The notes under the pieces: model-generated | Databases searched by the model: none | The model's input: the letters and a program-made list of their open reading frames with translations, nothing else | What the model was told of the DNA's origin: nothing | In this document: piece by piece, positions 1 through 14,474 of the stretch | How positions within the stretch are numbered: the stretch's first letter is position 1 | Layout: every line of letters starts with the position of its first letter | Made by a program: the position numbers and the translations under genes | NCBI GenBank assembly: GCA_023634235.1 | Contig: JAMKCF010000032.1 | Location: 1 to 64,000, forward strand | Reading direction: 5' to 3' | Source of the DNA: Pisaster brevispinus | Lineage: Eukaryota > Echinodermata > Asteroidea > Forcipulatida > Asteriidae | DNA: 64,000 nucleotides

Positions 1-1486
1 CAATGGTGTAAAACTTGTGCAAATCCATTATAATTACTAAGGTGATTTGACCGTCCTTACTTTGTCTTTGCTTCTTTGACAGCTCTGTGTACAAAAATCC
101 CATTGGAGATGCTTTTGAGGAGCGTTCGGAGTAGCCCAACATGCTGGTCTTTTGCGGTATAAAGCTTGTCCGGCGCTTCCTTAAAAATTTGATTTTCGGA
201 TGCAAGGATATCCAAGGCAGAGTCAGGTACAAATTTTGTTTCTCTAGCATGCCTAGATCGGGAGTTATTTCCAAGCTTAGCTCAAAATTTATTTCGGACC
301 CTTTGTGCCGGCATTTTTTCTCTGGCGATGACATGGGCATGTAGCACACTGGTGTTTCGGGCAGCCCTACTTTTAGGACGCTCATCTAGCCTAAAAACAT
401 GACAGCAAAACGAAACTCACGGACGAGAGAGCCCTTGAGTTGAGTTTTCCAATTGCATAAAACTTGTGCAAATAAGGTAAAATTCTGAAGGTGATTTGAC
501 CGTCCTTACTTTGTCTTTGTTTCTTTGACACTTCTGTGTACAAAAATCCCATTGGAGATGCTTTTTAGGAGCGTTCGGAGTAGCCCCACATGCTGGTCAT
601 TTGCGTTATGAAGCTTGTCCGGCGCGACCTAAAATTTTAATTTTCAGATGCAGGGATATCCAAGGCAGAGTCAGGTACAAATTTTGTTTCTCTAGCATGC
701 CTAGATCAGGAATTATTTCCTAGCTTAGCTCAAGATTTAATTCGGACCCTTTGTTCCGGCATTTTCTCACTGGCGATGACATGGGCATGTAGTACAGTGG
801 TGTTTCGGGCAGCCCTACATCTAGGCCGCTCATCTCGCTTATAAGCATGACAGCAAACCGAAACTCACGGACGAGAGAGCCCTTGAGTTGTGCTTTCTAA
901 TGGTGTAAAACTTATGCAAATCCATTATAATTATCAAGGTGATTTGACCGTCCTTACTTTGTCTTTGCTTCTTTGACAGCTCTGGGTACAAAAATCCCAT
1001 TGGAGATGCTTTTGAGGAGCGTTCGGAGTAGCCCAACATGCTGGACTTTTGCAGTATGAAGCTTGTCCGGCGCTTCCCTTAAAATTTGATTTTCGGATGC
1101 AGGGATATCCAAGGCAGAGTCAGGTACAAATTTTGTTTCTCTAGCATGCCTAGATCGGGAGTTCTTTCCAAGCTTAGCTCAAAAATTATTTCGGACCCTT
1201 TGTGCCGGCATTTTCTCACTGGCGATGACATGGGCATTTAGCACAGTGGTGTTTCGGGCAGCCCTACTTCTAGGACGCTCATCTCGCCGAAAAACATGAC
1301 AGCAAAACGAAACTCACGGACGAGAGAGCCCTTGAGTTGAGCTTTCGAATGGTGTAAAACTTGTGCAAATCCATTATAATTACTAAGGTGATTTGACCGT
1401 CCTTACTTTGTCTTTGTTTCTTTGACAGCTCTGTGTACAAAAATCCCATTGGAGATGCTTTTGAGGAGCGTTCGGAGTAGCCCCAC

Positions 1487-3272
1487 ATGCTGGTCATTTG
1501 CGTTATGAAGCTTGTCCGGCGCGTCCCTAAAATTTTGATTTTCGGATGCAGGGATATCCAAGGCGGAGTCAGGTACAAATTTTGTTTCTCTAGCATGCCT
1601 AGATCAGGAATTATTTCCAAGCTTAGCTCAAGATTTAATTCGGACCCTTTGTGCCGGCATTTTCTCACTGGCGATGACATGGGCATGTAGTACAGCTCGG
1701 GCTAGCCCTACATCTAGGCCGCTCATCTCTCTTAAAAGCATGACAGCAAAACGAAACTCACGGACGAGAGAGCCCTTGAGTTGTGCTTTCCAATGGTGTA
1801 AAACTTGTGAAAATCCATTATAATTATGAAGGTGATTTGACCGTCCTTACTTTGTCTTTGCTTCTTTGATAGCTCTGTGTACAAAAATCCCATTGGAGAT
1901 GCTTTTGAGGAGCGTTCGGAGTAGCCCAACATGCTGGTCTTTTGCGGTATGAAGCTTGTCCGGCGCTTCCTTAAAAATTTGATTTTCGGATGCAGGGATA
2001 TCCAAGGCAGAGTCAGGTACAAATTGTGTTTCTCTAGCATGCCTAGATCGGGAGTTATTTCCAAGCTTAGCTCAAAATTTATTACGGACCCTTTGTGCCG
2101 GCATTTTTTCTCTGGCGATGACATGGGCATGTAGCACACTGGTGTTTCGGGCAGCCCTTCTTTTAGGACGCTCATCTCGCCTAAAAACATGACAGCAAAA
2201 CGAAACTCACGGACGAGAGAGCCCTTGAGTTGAGTTTTCCAATTGCATAAAACTTGTGCAAATCCAGTAAAATTCTGAAGGTGATTTGACCGTCCTTACT
2301 TTGTCTTTGTTTCTTTGACAGCTCTGTGTACAAAAATCCCATTGGAGATGCTTTTGAGGAGCGTTCGGAGTAGCCCCACATGCTGGTCATTTGCGTTATG
2401 AAGCTTGTCCGGCGCTTCGCTAAAATTTTGATTTTCGGATGCAGGGATATCCAAGGCGGAGTCAGGTACAAATTTTGTTTCTCTAGCATGCCTAGATCAG
2501 GAATTATTTCCAAGCTTAGCTCAAGATTTAATTCGGACCCTTTGTGCCGGCATTTTCTCACTGGCGATGACATGGGCATGTAGTACAGCTCGGGCTAGCC
2601 CTACATCTAGGCCGCTCATCTCTCTTAAAAGCATGACAGCAAAACGAAACTCACGGACGAGAGAGCCCTTGAGTTGTGCTTTCCAATGGTGTAAAACTTG
2701 TGAAAATCCATTATAATTATGAAGGTGATTTGACCGTCCTTACTTTGTCTTTGCTTCTTTGATAGCTCTGTGTACAAAAATCCCATTGGAGATGCTTTTG
2801 AGGAGCGTTCGGAGTAGCCCAACATGCTGGTCTTTTGCGGTATGAAGCTTGTCCGGCGCTTCCTTAAAAATTTGATTTTCGGATGCAGGGATATCCAAGG
2901 CAGAGTCAGGTACAAATTGTGTTTCTCTAGCATGCCTAGATCGGGAGTTATTTCCAAGCTTAGCTCAAAATTTATTACGGACCCTTTGTGCCGGCATTTT
3001 TTTTCTGGCGATGACATGGGCATGTAGCACACTGGTGTTTCGGGCAGCCCTTCTTTTAGGACGCTCATCTCGCCTAAAAACATGACAGCAAAACGAAACT
3101 CACGGACGAGAGAGCCCTTGAGTTGAGTTTTCCAATTGCATAAAACTTGTGCAAATCCAGTAAAATTCTGAAGGTGATTTGACCGTCCTTACTTTGTCTT
3201 TGTTTCTTTGACAGCTCTGTGTACAAAAATCCCATTGGAGATGCTTTTGAGGAGCGTTCGGAGTAGCCCCAC
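1487..3272 (+). repeat. 893-bp dimer duplicated in tandem
   Basis: Two successive copies of a 444+449-bp dimer, anchored at 1487 and 2380. They are almost identical, including the shortened GTACAGCTCGGGCTAG variant at about 1684 and 2577 and the GATAGCTCTG variant in the second monomer. The next monomer (3273) starts like 2380 (CTTCGCTAAAATTTT) but then switches to a different subtype, so the duplication ends within it. Confidence 0.85.
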
Positions 3273-4619
3273 ATGCTGGTCATTTGCGTTATGAAGCTTG
3301 TCCGGCGCTTCGCTAAAATTTTAATTTTCAGATGCAGGGATATCCAAAGCAGAGTCAGGTACAAATTTTGTTTCTCTAGCATGCCTAGATCAGGAATTAT
3401 TTCCTAGCTTAGCTCAAGATTTAATTCGGACCCTTTGTTCCGGCATTTTCTCACTGGCGATGACATGGGCATGTAGTACAGTGGTGTTTCGGGCAGCCCT
3501 ACATCTAGGCCGCTCATCTCGCTTATAAGCATGACAGCAAACCGAAACTCACGGACGAGAGAGCCCTTGAGTTGTGCTTTCTAATGGTGTAAAACTTGTG
3601 CAAATCCATAATAATTATCAAGGTGATTTGACCGTCCTTACTTTGTCTTTGCTTCTTTGACAGCTCTGTGTACAAAAATCCCATTGGAGATGCTTTTGAG
3701 GAGCGTTCGGAGTAGCCCAACATGCTGGACTTTTGCAGTATGAAGCTTGTCCGGCGCTTCCCTTAAAATTTGATTTTCGGATGCAGGGATATCCAAGGCA
3801 GAGTCAGGTACAAATTTTGTTTCTCTAGCATGCCTAGATCGGGAGTTCTTTCCAAGCTTAGCTCAAAAATTATTTCGGACCCTTTGTGCCGGCATTTTCT
3901 CACTGGCGATGACATGGGCATTTAGCACAGTGGTGTTTCGGGCAGCCCTACTTCTAGGACGCTCATCTCGCCGAAAAACATGACAGCAAAACGAAACTCA
4001 CGGACGAGAGAGCCCTTGAGTTGAGCTTTCGAATGGTGTAAAACTTGTGCAAATCCATTATAATTACTAAGGTGATTTGACCGTCCTTACTTTGTCTTTG
4101 TTTCTTTGACAGCTCTGTGTACAAAAATCCCATTGGAGATGCTTTTGAGGAGCGTTCGGAGTAGCCCCACATGCTGGTCATTTGCGTTATGAAGCTTGTC
4201 CGGCGCGTCCCTAAAATTTAGATTTTCGGATGCAGGGATATCCAAGGCGGAGTCAGGTACAAATTTTGTTTCTCTAGCATGCCTATATCAGGAATTATTT
4301 CCAAGCTTAGCTCAAGATTTAATTCGGACCCTTTGTGCCGGCATTTTCTCACTGGCGATGACATGGGCATGTAGTACAGAGGTGTTTCGGGCAGCCCTAC
4401 ATCTAGGCAGCTCATCTCGCTTAAAAGCATGACAGCAAAACGAAACTCACGGACGAGAGAGCCCTTGAGTTGAGCTTTCCAATGGTGTAAAACTTGTGCA
4501 AATCCATTATAATAACTAAGGTGATTTGACCGTCCTTACTTTGTTTTTGCTTCTTTGACAGCTCTGTGTACAGAAATCTCATTGGAGATGCTTTTGAGGA
4601 GCGTTCGGTGTAGCCCCAC

Positions 4620-7600
4620 ATGCTGGTCTTTTGCGGTATGAAGCTTGTCCGGCGCTTCCCTAAAAATTTGATTTTCAGATGCAGGGATATCCAAGGCAGA
4701 GTCAGGTACAAATTTTGTTTCTCTAGCATGCCTAGATCGGGAGTTATTTCCAAGCTTAGCTCAAAATTTATTTCGGACCCTTTGTGCCGGCATTTTTTCA
4801 CTGGCGATGACATGGGCATGTAACACAGTGGTGTTTCGGGCAGCCCTACATCTAGGCCGCTCATCTCGCTTAAAAGCATGACAGCAAAACGAAACTCACG
4901 GACGAGAGAGCCCTTGAGTTGAGCTTTCCAATGGTGTAAAACCTGTGCAAATCCATTATAATTACTAAGGTGATTTGACCGTCCTTACTTTGTCTTTGCT
5001 TCTTTGACAGCTCTGTGTACAAAAATCCCATTGGAGATGCTTTTGAGGAGCGTTCGGAGTAGCCCCACATGCTGGTCATTTGCGTTATGAAGCTTGTCCG
5101 GCGCGTCCCTTAAATTTCGATTTTCAGATGCAGAGATATCCAAGGCGGAGTCAGGTACAAATTTTGTTTCTCTAGTATGCCTAGATCAGGAATTATTTCC
5201 AAGCTTAGCTCAAGATTTAATTCGGACCCTTTGTGCCGGCATTTTCTCACTGGCGATGACATGGGCATGTAGTACAGAGGTGTTTCGGGCAGCCCTACAT
5301 CTAGGCAGCTCATCTCGCGTTAAAGCATGACAGCAAAACGAAACTCACGGACGAGAGAGCCCTTGAATTGAGCTTTCCAGTGGTGTAAAACTTGTGAAAA
5401 TCCATTATAATTATGAAGGTGATTTGACCGTCCTTACTTTGTCTTTGCTTCTTTGACAGCTCTGTGTACAAAAATCCCATTGGAGATGCTTTTGAGGAGC
5501 GTTCGGAGTAGCCCAACATGCTGGTCTTTTGCGGTATAAAGCTTGTCCGGCGCTTCCTTAAAAATTTGATTTTCGGATGCAAGGATATCCAAGGCAGAGT
5601 CAGGTACAAATTTTGTTTCTCTAGCATGCCTAGATCGGGAGTTATTTCCAAGCTTAGCTCAAAATTTATTTCGGACCCTTTGTGCCGGCATTTTTTCTCT
5701 GGCGATGACATGGGCATGTAGCACACTGGTGTTTCGGGCAGCCCTACTTTTAGGACGCTCATCTCGCCTAAAAACATGACAGCAAAACGAAACTCACGGA
5801 CGAGAGAGCCCTTGAGTTGAGTTTTCCAATTGCATAAAACTTGTGCAAATCCAGTAAAATTCTGAAGGTGATTTGACCGTCCTTACTTTGTCTTTGTTTC
5901 TTTGACACTTCTGTGTACAAAAATCCCATTGGAGATGCTTTTGAGGAGCGTTCGGAGTAGCCCCACATGCTGGTCATTTGCGTTATGAAGCTTGTCCGGC
6001 GCGACCTAAAATTTTAATTTTCAGATGCAGGGATATCCAAGGCAGAGTCAGGTACAAATTTTGTTTCTCTAGCATGCCTAGATCAGGAATTATTTCCTAG
6101 CTTAGCTCAAGATTTAATTCGGACCCTTTGTTCCGGCATTTTCTCACTGGCGATGACATGGGCATGTAGTACAGTGGTGTTTCGGGCAGCCCTACATCTA
6201 GGCCGCTCATCTCGCTTATAAGCATGACAGCAAAACGAAACACACGGACGAGAGAGCCCTTGAATTGAGCTTTCTAATGGTGTAAAACTTGTGCAAATCC
6301 ATTATAATTACTAAGGTGATTTGACCGTCCTTACTTTGTCTTTGCTTCTTTGACAGCTCTGTGTACAAAAATCCCATTGGAGATGCTTTTGAGGAGCGTT
6401 CGGAGTAGCCCCACATGCTGGTCATTTGCGTTATGAAGCTTGTCCGGCGCGTCCCTAAATTTTTGATTTTGAGATGCAGGGATATCCAAGGCAGAGTCAG
6501 GTACAAATTTTGTTTCTCTAGCATGCCTAGATCAGGAATTATTTCCAAGCTTAGCTCAAGATTTAATTCGGACCCTTTGTGCCGGCATTTTCTCACTGGC
6601 GATGACATGGGCATGTAGTACAGCTCGGGCTAGCCCTACATCTAGGCCGCTCATCTCTCTTAAAAGCATGACAGCAAAACGAAACTCACGGACGAGAGAG
6701 CCCTTGAGTTGAGCTTTCCAATGGTGTAAAACTTGTGCAAATCCATTATAATTACTAAGGTGATTTGACCGTCCTTACTTTGTCTTTGCTTCTTTGACAG
6801 CTCTGTGTACAGAAATCTCATTGGAGATGCTTTTGAGGAGCGTTCGGTGTAGCCCCACATGCTGGTCTTTTGCGGTATGAAGCTTGTCCGGCGCTTCCCT
6901 AAAAATTTGATTTTCAGATGCAGGGATATCCAAGGCAGAGTCAGGTACAAATTTTGTTTCTCTAGCATGCCTAGATCGGGAGTTATTTCCAAGCTTAGCT
7001 CAAAATTTATTTCGGACCCTTTGTGCCGGCATTTTTTCACTGGCGATAACATGGGCATGTAACACAGTGGTGTTTCGGGCAGCCCTACATCTAGGCCGCT
7101 CATCTCGCTTAAAAGCATGACAGCAAAACGAAACTCACGGACGAGAGAGCCCTTGAGTTGAGCTTTCCAATGGTGTAAAACTTGTGCAAATCCATTATAA
7201 TTACTAAGGTGATTTGACCGTCCTTACTTTGTCTTTGCTTCTTTGACAGCTCTGTGTACAAAAATCCCATTGGAGATGCTTTTGAGGAGCGTTCGGAGTA
7301 GCCCCACATGCTGGTCATTTGCGTTATGAAGCTTGTCCGGCGCGTCCCTAAAATTTCGATTTTCAGATGCAGGGATATCCAAGGCGGAGTCAGGTACAAA
7401 TTTTGTTTCTCTAGTATGCCTATATCAGGAATTATTTCCAAGCTTAGCTCAAGATTTAATTCGGACCCTTTGTGCCGGCATTTTCTCACTGGCGATGACA
7501 TGGGCATGTAGTACAGAGGTGTTTCGGGCAGCCCTACATCTAGGCAGCTCATCTCGCGTTAAAGCATGACAGCAAAACGAAACTCATGGACGAGAGAGCC

Positions 7601-10600
7601 CTTGAATTGAGCTTTCCAGTGGTGTAAAACTTGTGAAAATCCATTATAATTATGAAGGTGATTTGACCATCCTTACTTTGTCTTTGCTTCTTTGACAGCT
7701 CTGTGTACAAAAATCCCATTGGAGATGCTTTTGAGGAGCGTTCGGAGTAGCCCAACATGCTGGTCTTTTGCGGTATAAAGCTTGTCCGGCGCTTCCTTAA
7801 AAATTTGATTTTCGGATGCAAGGATATCCAAGGCAGAGTCAGGTACAAATTTTGTTTCTCTAGCATGCCTAGATCGGGAGTTATTTCCAAGCTTAGCTCA
7901 AAATTTATTTCGGACCCTTTGTGCCGGCATTTTATCTCTGGCGATGACATGGGCATGTAGCACACTGGTGTTTCGGGCAGCCCTACTTTTAGGACGCTCA
8001 TCTCGCCTAAAAACATGACAGCAAAACGAAACTCACGGACGAGAGAGCCCTTGAGTTGAGTTTTCCAATTGCATAAAACTTGTGCAAATCCAGTAAAATT
8101 CTGAAGGTGATTTGACCGTCCTTACTTTGTCTTTGTTTCTTTGACACTTCTGTGTACAAAAATCCCATTGGAGATGCTTTTGAGGAGCGTTCGGAGTAGC
8201 CCCACATGCTGGTCATTTGCGTTATGAAGCTTGTCCGGCGCGACCTAAAATTTTAATTTTCAGATGCAGGGATATCCAAGGCAGAGTCAGGTACAAATTT
8301 TGTTTCTCTAGCATGCCTAGATCAGGAATTATTTCCTAGCTTAGCTCAAGATTTAATTCGGACCCTTTGTTCCGGCATTTTCTCACTGGCGATGACATGG
8401 GCATGTAGTACAGTGGTGTTTCGGGCAGCCCTACATCTAGGCCGCTCATCTCGCTTATAAGCATGACAGCAAAACGAAACACACGGACGAGAGAGCCCTT
8501 GAATTGAGCTTTCTAATGGTGTAAAACTTGTGCAAATCCATTATAATTACTAAGGTGATTTGACCGTCCTTACTTTGTCTTTGCTTCTTTGACAGCTCTG
8601 TGTACAAAAATCCCATTGGAGATGCTTTTGAGGAGCGTTCGGAGTAGCCCCACATGCTGGTCATTTGCGTTATGAAGCTTGTCCGGCGCGTCCCTAAATT
8701 TTTGATTTTGAGATGCAGGGATATCCAAGGCAGAGTCAGGTACAAATTTTGTTTCTCTAGCATGCCTAGATCAGGAATTATTTCCAAGCTTAGCTCAAGA
8801 TTTAATTCGGACCCTTTGTGCCGGCATTTTCTCACTGGCGATGACATGGGCATGTAGTACAGCTCGGGCTAGCCCTACATCTAGGCCGCTCATCTCTCTT
8901 AAAAGCATGACAGCAAAACGAAACTCACGGACGAGAGAGCCCTTGAGTTGAGCTTTCCAATGGTGTAAAACTTGTGCAAATCCATTATAATTACTAAGGT
9001 GATTTGACCGTCCTTACTTTGTCTTTGCTTCTTTGACAGCTCTGTGTACAGAAATCTCATTGGAGATGCTTTTGAGGAGCGTTCGGTGTAGCCCCACATG
9101 CTGGTCTTTTGCGGTATGAAGCTTGTCCGGCGCTTCCCTAAAAATTTGATTTTCAGATGCAGGGATATCCAAGGCAGAGTCAGGTACAAATTTTGTTTCT
9201 CTAGCATGCCTAGATCGGGAGTTATTTCCAAGCTTAGCTCAAAATTTATTTCGGACCCTTTGTGCCGGCATTTTTTCACTGGCGATGACATGGGCATGTA
9301 ACACAATGGTGTTTCGGGCAGCCCTACATCTAGGCCGCTCATCTCGCTTAAAAGCATGACAGCAAAACGAAACTCACGGACGAGAGAGCCCTTGAGTTGA
9401 GCTTTCCAATGGTGTAAAACTTGTGCAAATCCATCATAATTACTAAGGTGATTTGACCGTCCTTACTTTGTCTTTGCTTCTTTGACAGCTCTGTGTACAA
9501 AAATCCCATTGGAGATGCTGTTGAGGAGCGTTCGGAGTAGCCCCACATGCTGGTCATTTGCGTTATGAAGCTTGTCCGGCGCGTCCCTAAAATTTCGATT
9601 TTCAGATGCAGGGATATCCAAGGCGGAGTCAGGTACAAATTTTGTTTCTCTAGTATGCCTAGATCAGGAATTATTTCCAAGCTTAGCTCAAGATTTAATT
9701 CGGACCCTTTGTGCCGGCATTTTCTCACTGGCGATGACATGGGCATGTAGTACAGAGGTGTTTCGGGCAGCCCTACATCTAGGCAGCTCATCTCGCGTTA
9801 AAGCATGACAGCAAAACGAAACTCACGGACGAGAGAGCCCTTGAATTGAGCTTTCCAGTGGTGTAAAACTTGTGAAAATCCATTATAATTATGAAGGTGA
9901 TTTGACCGTCCTTACTTTGTCTTTGCTTCTTTGACAGCTCTGTGTACAAAAATCCCATTGGAGATGCTTTTGAGGAGCGTTCGGAGTAGCCCAACATGCT
10001 GGTCTTTTGCGGTATAAAGCTTGTCCGGCGCTTCCTTAAAAATTTGATTTTCGGATGCAAGGATATCCAAGGCAGAGTCAGGTACAAATTTTGTTTCTCT
10101 AGCATGCCTAGATCGGGAGTTATTTCCAAGCTTAGCTCAAAATTTATTTCGGACCCTTTGTGCCGGCATTTTTTCTCTGGCGATGACATGGGCATGTAGC
10201 ACACTGGTGTTTCGGGCAGCCCTACTTTTAGGACGCTCATCTCGCCTAAAAACATGACAGCAAAACGAAACTCACGGACGAGAGAGCCCTTGAGTTGAGT
10301 TTTCCAATTGCATAAAACTTGTGCAAATCCAGTAAAATTCTGAAGGTGATTTGACCGTCCTTACTTTGTCTTTGTTTCTTTGACACTTCTGTGTACAAAA
10401 ATCCCATTGGAGATGCTTTTGAGGAGCGTTCGGAGTAGCCCCACATGCTGGTCATTTGCGTTATGAAGCTTGTCCGGCGCGACCTAAAATTTTAATTTTC
10501 AGATGCAGGGATATCCAAGGCAGAGTCAGGTACAAATTTTGTTTCTCTAGCATGCCTAGATCAGGAATTATTTCCTAGCTTAGCTCAAGATTTAATTCGG

Positions 10601-11336
10601 AAACTTTGTTCCGGCATTTTCTCACTGGCGATGACATGGGCATGTAGTACAGTGGTGTTTCGGGCAGCCCTACATCTAGGCCGCTCATCTCGCTTATAAG
10701 CATGACAGCAAAACGAAACACACGGACGAGAGAGCCCTTGAATTGAGCTTTCTAATGGTGTAAAACTTGTGCAAATCCATTATAATTACTAAGGTGATTT
10801 GACCGTCCTTACTTTGTCTTTGCTTCTTTGACAGCTCTGTGTACAAAAATCCCATTGGAGATGCTTTTGAGGAGCGTTCGGAGTAGCCCCACATGCTGGT
10901 CATTTGCGTTATGAAGCTTGTCCGGCGCGTCCCTAAATTTTTGATTTTGAGATGCAGGGATATCCAAGGCAGAGTCAGGTACAAATTTTGTTTCTCTAGC
11001 ATGCCTAGATCAGGAATTATTTCCAAGCTTAGCTCAAGATTTAATTCGGACCCTTTGTGCCGGCATTTTCTCACTGGCGATGACATGGGCATGTAGTACA
11101 GCTCGGGCTAGCCCTACATCTAGGCCGCTCATCTCTCTTAAAAGCATGACAGCAAAACGAAACTCACGGACGAGAGAGCCCTTGAGTTGTGCTTTCCAAT
11201 GGTGTAAAACTTGTGAAAATTCATTATAATTATGAAGGAGATTTGACCGTCCTTACTTTGTCTTTGCTTCTTTGATAGCTCTGTGTACAAAAATCCCATT
11301 GGAGATGCTTTTGAGGAGCGTTCGGAGTAGCCCAAC
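4620..11336 (+). repeat. Five-monomer higher-order repeat, 2239 bp x 3
   Basis: Three consecutive copies of a five-monomer block start at 4620, 6859 and 9098. Each unit is 449+449+449+448+444 bp. The ordered subtypes recur exactly 2239 bp apart (4620/6859/9098, 5069/7308/9547, 5518/7757/9996, 5967/8206/10445, 6415/8654/10893). Diagnostic variants recur with the same period, for example ACAGAAATCTCATTGG with CGGTGTAGCC in the first monomer and the 5-bp-shorter variant in the fifth. The first two monomers of the window (141, 590) are the same subtypes as 5518 and 5967. Few substitutions separate the copies, so the amplification is recent. Confidence 0.92.
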
Positions 11337-14300
11337 ATGCTGGTCTTTTGCGGTATGAAGCTTGTCCGGCGCTTCCTTAAAAATTTGATTTTCGGATGCA
11401 GGGATATCCAAGGCAGAGTCAGGTACAAATTTTGTTTCTCTAGCATGCCTAGATCGGGAGTTATTTCCAAGCTTAGCTCAAAATTTATTACGGACCCTTT
11501 GTGCCGGCATTTTTTCTCTGGCGATGACATGGGCATGTAGCACACTGGTGTTTCGGGCAGCCCTTCTTTTAGGACGCTCATCTCGCCTAAAAACATGACA
11601 GCAAAACGAAACTCACGGACGAGAGAGCCCTTGAGTTGAGTTTTCCAATTGCATAAAACTTGTGCAAATCCAGTAAAATTCTGAAGGTGATTTGACCGTC
11701 CTTACTTTGTCTTTGTTTCTTTGACAGCTCTGTGTACAAAAATCCCATTGGAGATGCTTTTGAGGAGCGTTCGGAGTAGCCCCACATGCTGGTCATTTGC
11801 GTTATGAAGCTTGTCCGGCGCTTCCCTAAAATTTTAATTTTCAGATGCAGGGATATCCAAAGCAGAGTCAGGTACAAATTTTGTTTCTCTAGCATGCCTA
11901 GATCAGGAATTATTTCCTAGCTTAGCTCAAGATTTAATTCGGACCCTTTGTTCCGGCATTTTCTCACTGGCGATGACATGGGCATGTAGTACAGTGGTGT
12001 TTCGGGCAGCCCTACATCTAGGCCGCTCATCTCGCTTATAAGCATGACAGCAAACCGAAACTCACGGACGAGAGAGCCTTTGAGTGGTGCTTTCTAATGG
12101 TGTAAAACTTGTGCAAATCCATAATAATTATCAAGGTGATTTGACCGTCCTTACTTTGTCTTTGCTTCTTTGACAGCTCTGTGTACAAAAATCTCATTGG
12201 AGATGCTTTTGAGGAGCGTTCTGAGTAGCCCAACATGCTGGTCTTTTGCGGTATGAAGCTTGTCCGGCGCTTCCCTTAAAATTTGATTTTTAGATACAGG
12301 GATATCCAAGGCAGAGTCAGGTACAAATTTTGTTTCTCTAGCATGCCTAGATCGGGAGTTCTTTCCAAGCTTAACTCAAAAATTATTTCGGACCCTTTGT
12401 GCCCGCATTTTCTCACTGGCGATGACATGGGCATGTAGCACAGTGGTGTTTCGGGCAGCCCTACTTCTAGGACGCTCATCTCGCTTAAAAACATGACAGC
12501 AAAACGAAACTCACGGACGAGAGAGCCCTTGAGTTGAGCTTTCCAATGGTGTAAAACTTGTGCAAATCCATTATAATTATGAAGGTGATTTGACCGTCCT
12601 TACTTTGTCTTTGCTTCTTTGACAGCTCTGTGTACAAAAATCTCATTGGAGATGCTTTTGAGGAGCGTTTGGAGTAGCCCCACATGCTGGTCTTTTGCGG
12701 TATGAAGCTTGTCCGGCGCTTCCCTAAAAATTGAATTTTCAGATGCAGGGATATCCAAGGCAGAGTCAGGTACAAATTTTGTTTCTCTAGCATGCCTAGA
12801 TCGGGGGTTATTCCCAAGATAAGCGCAAAATTTAATTGGGACCCTTAGTGCCGGTATTTTCTCACTAGCGATGACGTAGGCATGTAGTACAGTGGTGTTT
12901 CGGCTAGCACTACTTCTAGGCCGTTCATCTCGCCTAAAAACATGACAGCAAAACGAAACTTACGGACGAGAGAGCCCTTGAATTGAGCTTTCCAATGGTG
13001 TAAAACTAGTGCAAATCCAATATAACTGTGAGGGTGATTTGACCGTCCTTACTTTGTCTTTGTTTCTTTGACAGCTCTGTGTACAAAAATCCCATTGGAG
13101 ATGCTTTTGAGGAGCGTTCGGAGTAGCCCGAAATGCTGGCAATTTTGCGGTATGAAGCTTGTCCGGCGCTTCCCTAAAATTTTGATTTTCGGATGCAGGG
13201 ATATCCAAGGCAGAGTAAGGTACAAATAAGTTTCTCTAGCATGCCTAGATCAGGAATTATTTCCTAGCTTAGCTCAAGATTTAATTCGGACCCTTTGTTC
13301 CGGCATTTTCTCACTGGCGATGACATGGGCATGTAGTACAGTGGTGTTTCGGGCAGCCCTACATCTAGGCCGCTCATCTCGCTTATAAGCATGACAGCAA
13401 AACGAAACACACGGACGAGAGAGCCCTTGAATTGAGCTTTCTAATGGTGTAAAACTTGTGCAAATCCATTATAATTACTAAGGTGATTTGACCGTCCTTA
13501 CTTTGTCTTTGCTTCTTTGACAGCTCTGTGTACAAAAATCCCATTGGAGATGCTTTTGAGGAGCGTTCGGAGTAGCCCCACATGCTGGTCATTTGCGTTA
13601 TGAAGCTTGTCCGGCGCGTCCCTAAATTTTTGATTTTGAGATGCAGGGATATCCAAGGCAGAGTCAGGTACAAATTTTGTTTCTCTAGCATGCCTAGATC
13701 AGGAATTATTTCCAAGCTTAGCTCAAGATTTAATTCGGACCCTTTGTGCCGGCATTTTCTCACTGGCGATGACATGGGCATGTAGTACAGCTCGGGCTAG
13801 CCCTACATCTAGGCCGCTCATCTCTCTTAAAAGCATGACAGCAAAACGAAACTCACGGACGAGAGAGCCCTTGAGTTGTGCTTTCCAATGGTGTAAAACT
13901 TGTGAAAATCCATTATAATTATGAAGGTGATTTGACCGTCCTTACTTTGTCTTTGCTTCTTTGATAGCTCTGTGTACAAAAATCCCATTGGAGATGCTTT
14001 TGAGGAGCGTTCGGAGTAGCCCAACATGCTCGTCTTTTGCGGTATGAAGCTTGCCGGCGCTTCCTTAAAAATTTGATTTTCGGATGCAAGGATATCCAAG
14101 GCAGAGTCACGTACAAATTTTGTTTCTCTAGCATGCCTAGATCGGGAGTTATTTCCAAGCTTAGCTCAAAATTTATTACGGACCCTTTGTGCCGGCATTT
14201 TTTCTCTGGCGATGACATGGGCATGTAGCACACTGGTGTTTCGGGCAGCCCTTCTTTTAGGACGCTCATCTCGCCTAAAAACATGACAGCAAAACGAAAC

Positions 14301-14474
14301 TCACGGACGAGAGAGCCCTTGAGTTGAGTTTTCCAATTGCATAAAACTTGTGCAAATCCAGTAAAATTCTGAAGGTGATTTGACCGTCCTTACTTTGTCT
14401 TTGTTTCTTTGACAGCTCTGTGTACAAAAATCCCATTGGAGATGCTTTTGAGGAGCGTTCGGAGTAGCCCCACA

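Noticed and set aside
141..344. 67-codon plus-strand frame repeated in most monomers
   Set aside because: It recurs because the array is homogenised. In subfamilies B and C the same frame has stops, for example at GATACCTAAGG, so there is no sign of protein-level conservation.
1732..2190. 152-codon minus-strand frame spanning almost a whole monomer
   Set aside because: The 449-bp period shifts frame every unit, many copies are broken, and no domain or start context is seen. It is treated as a chance frame in low-stop satellite sequence.
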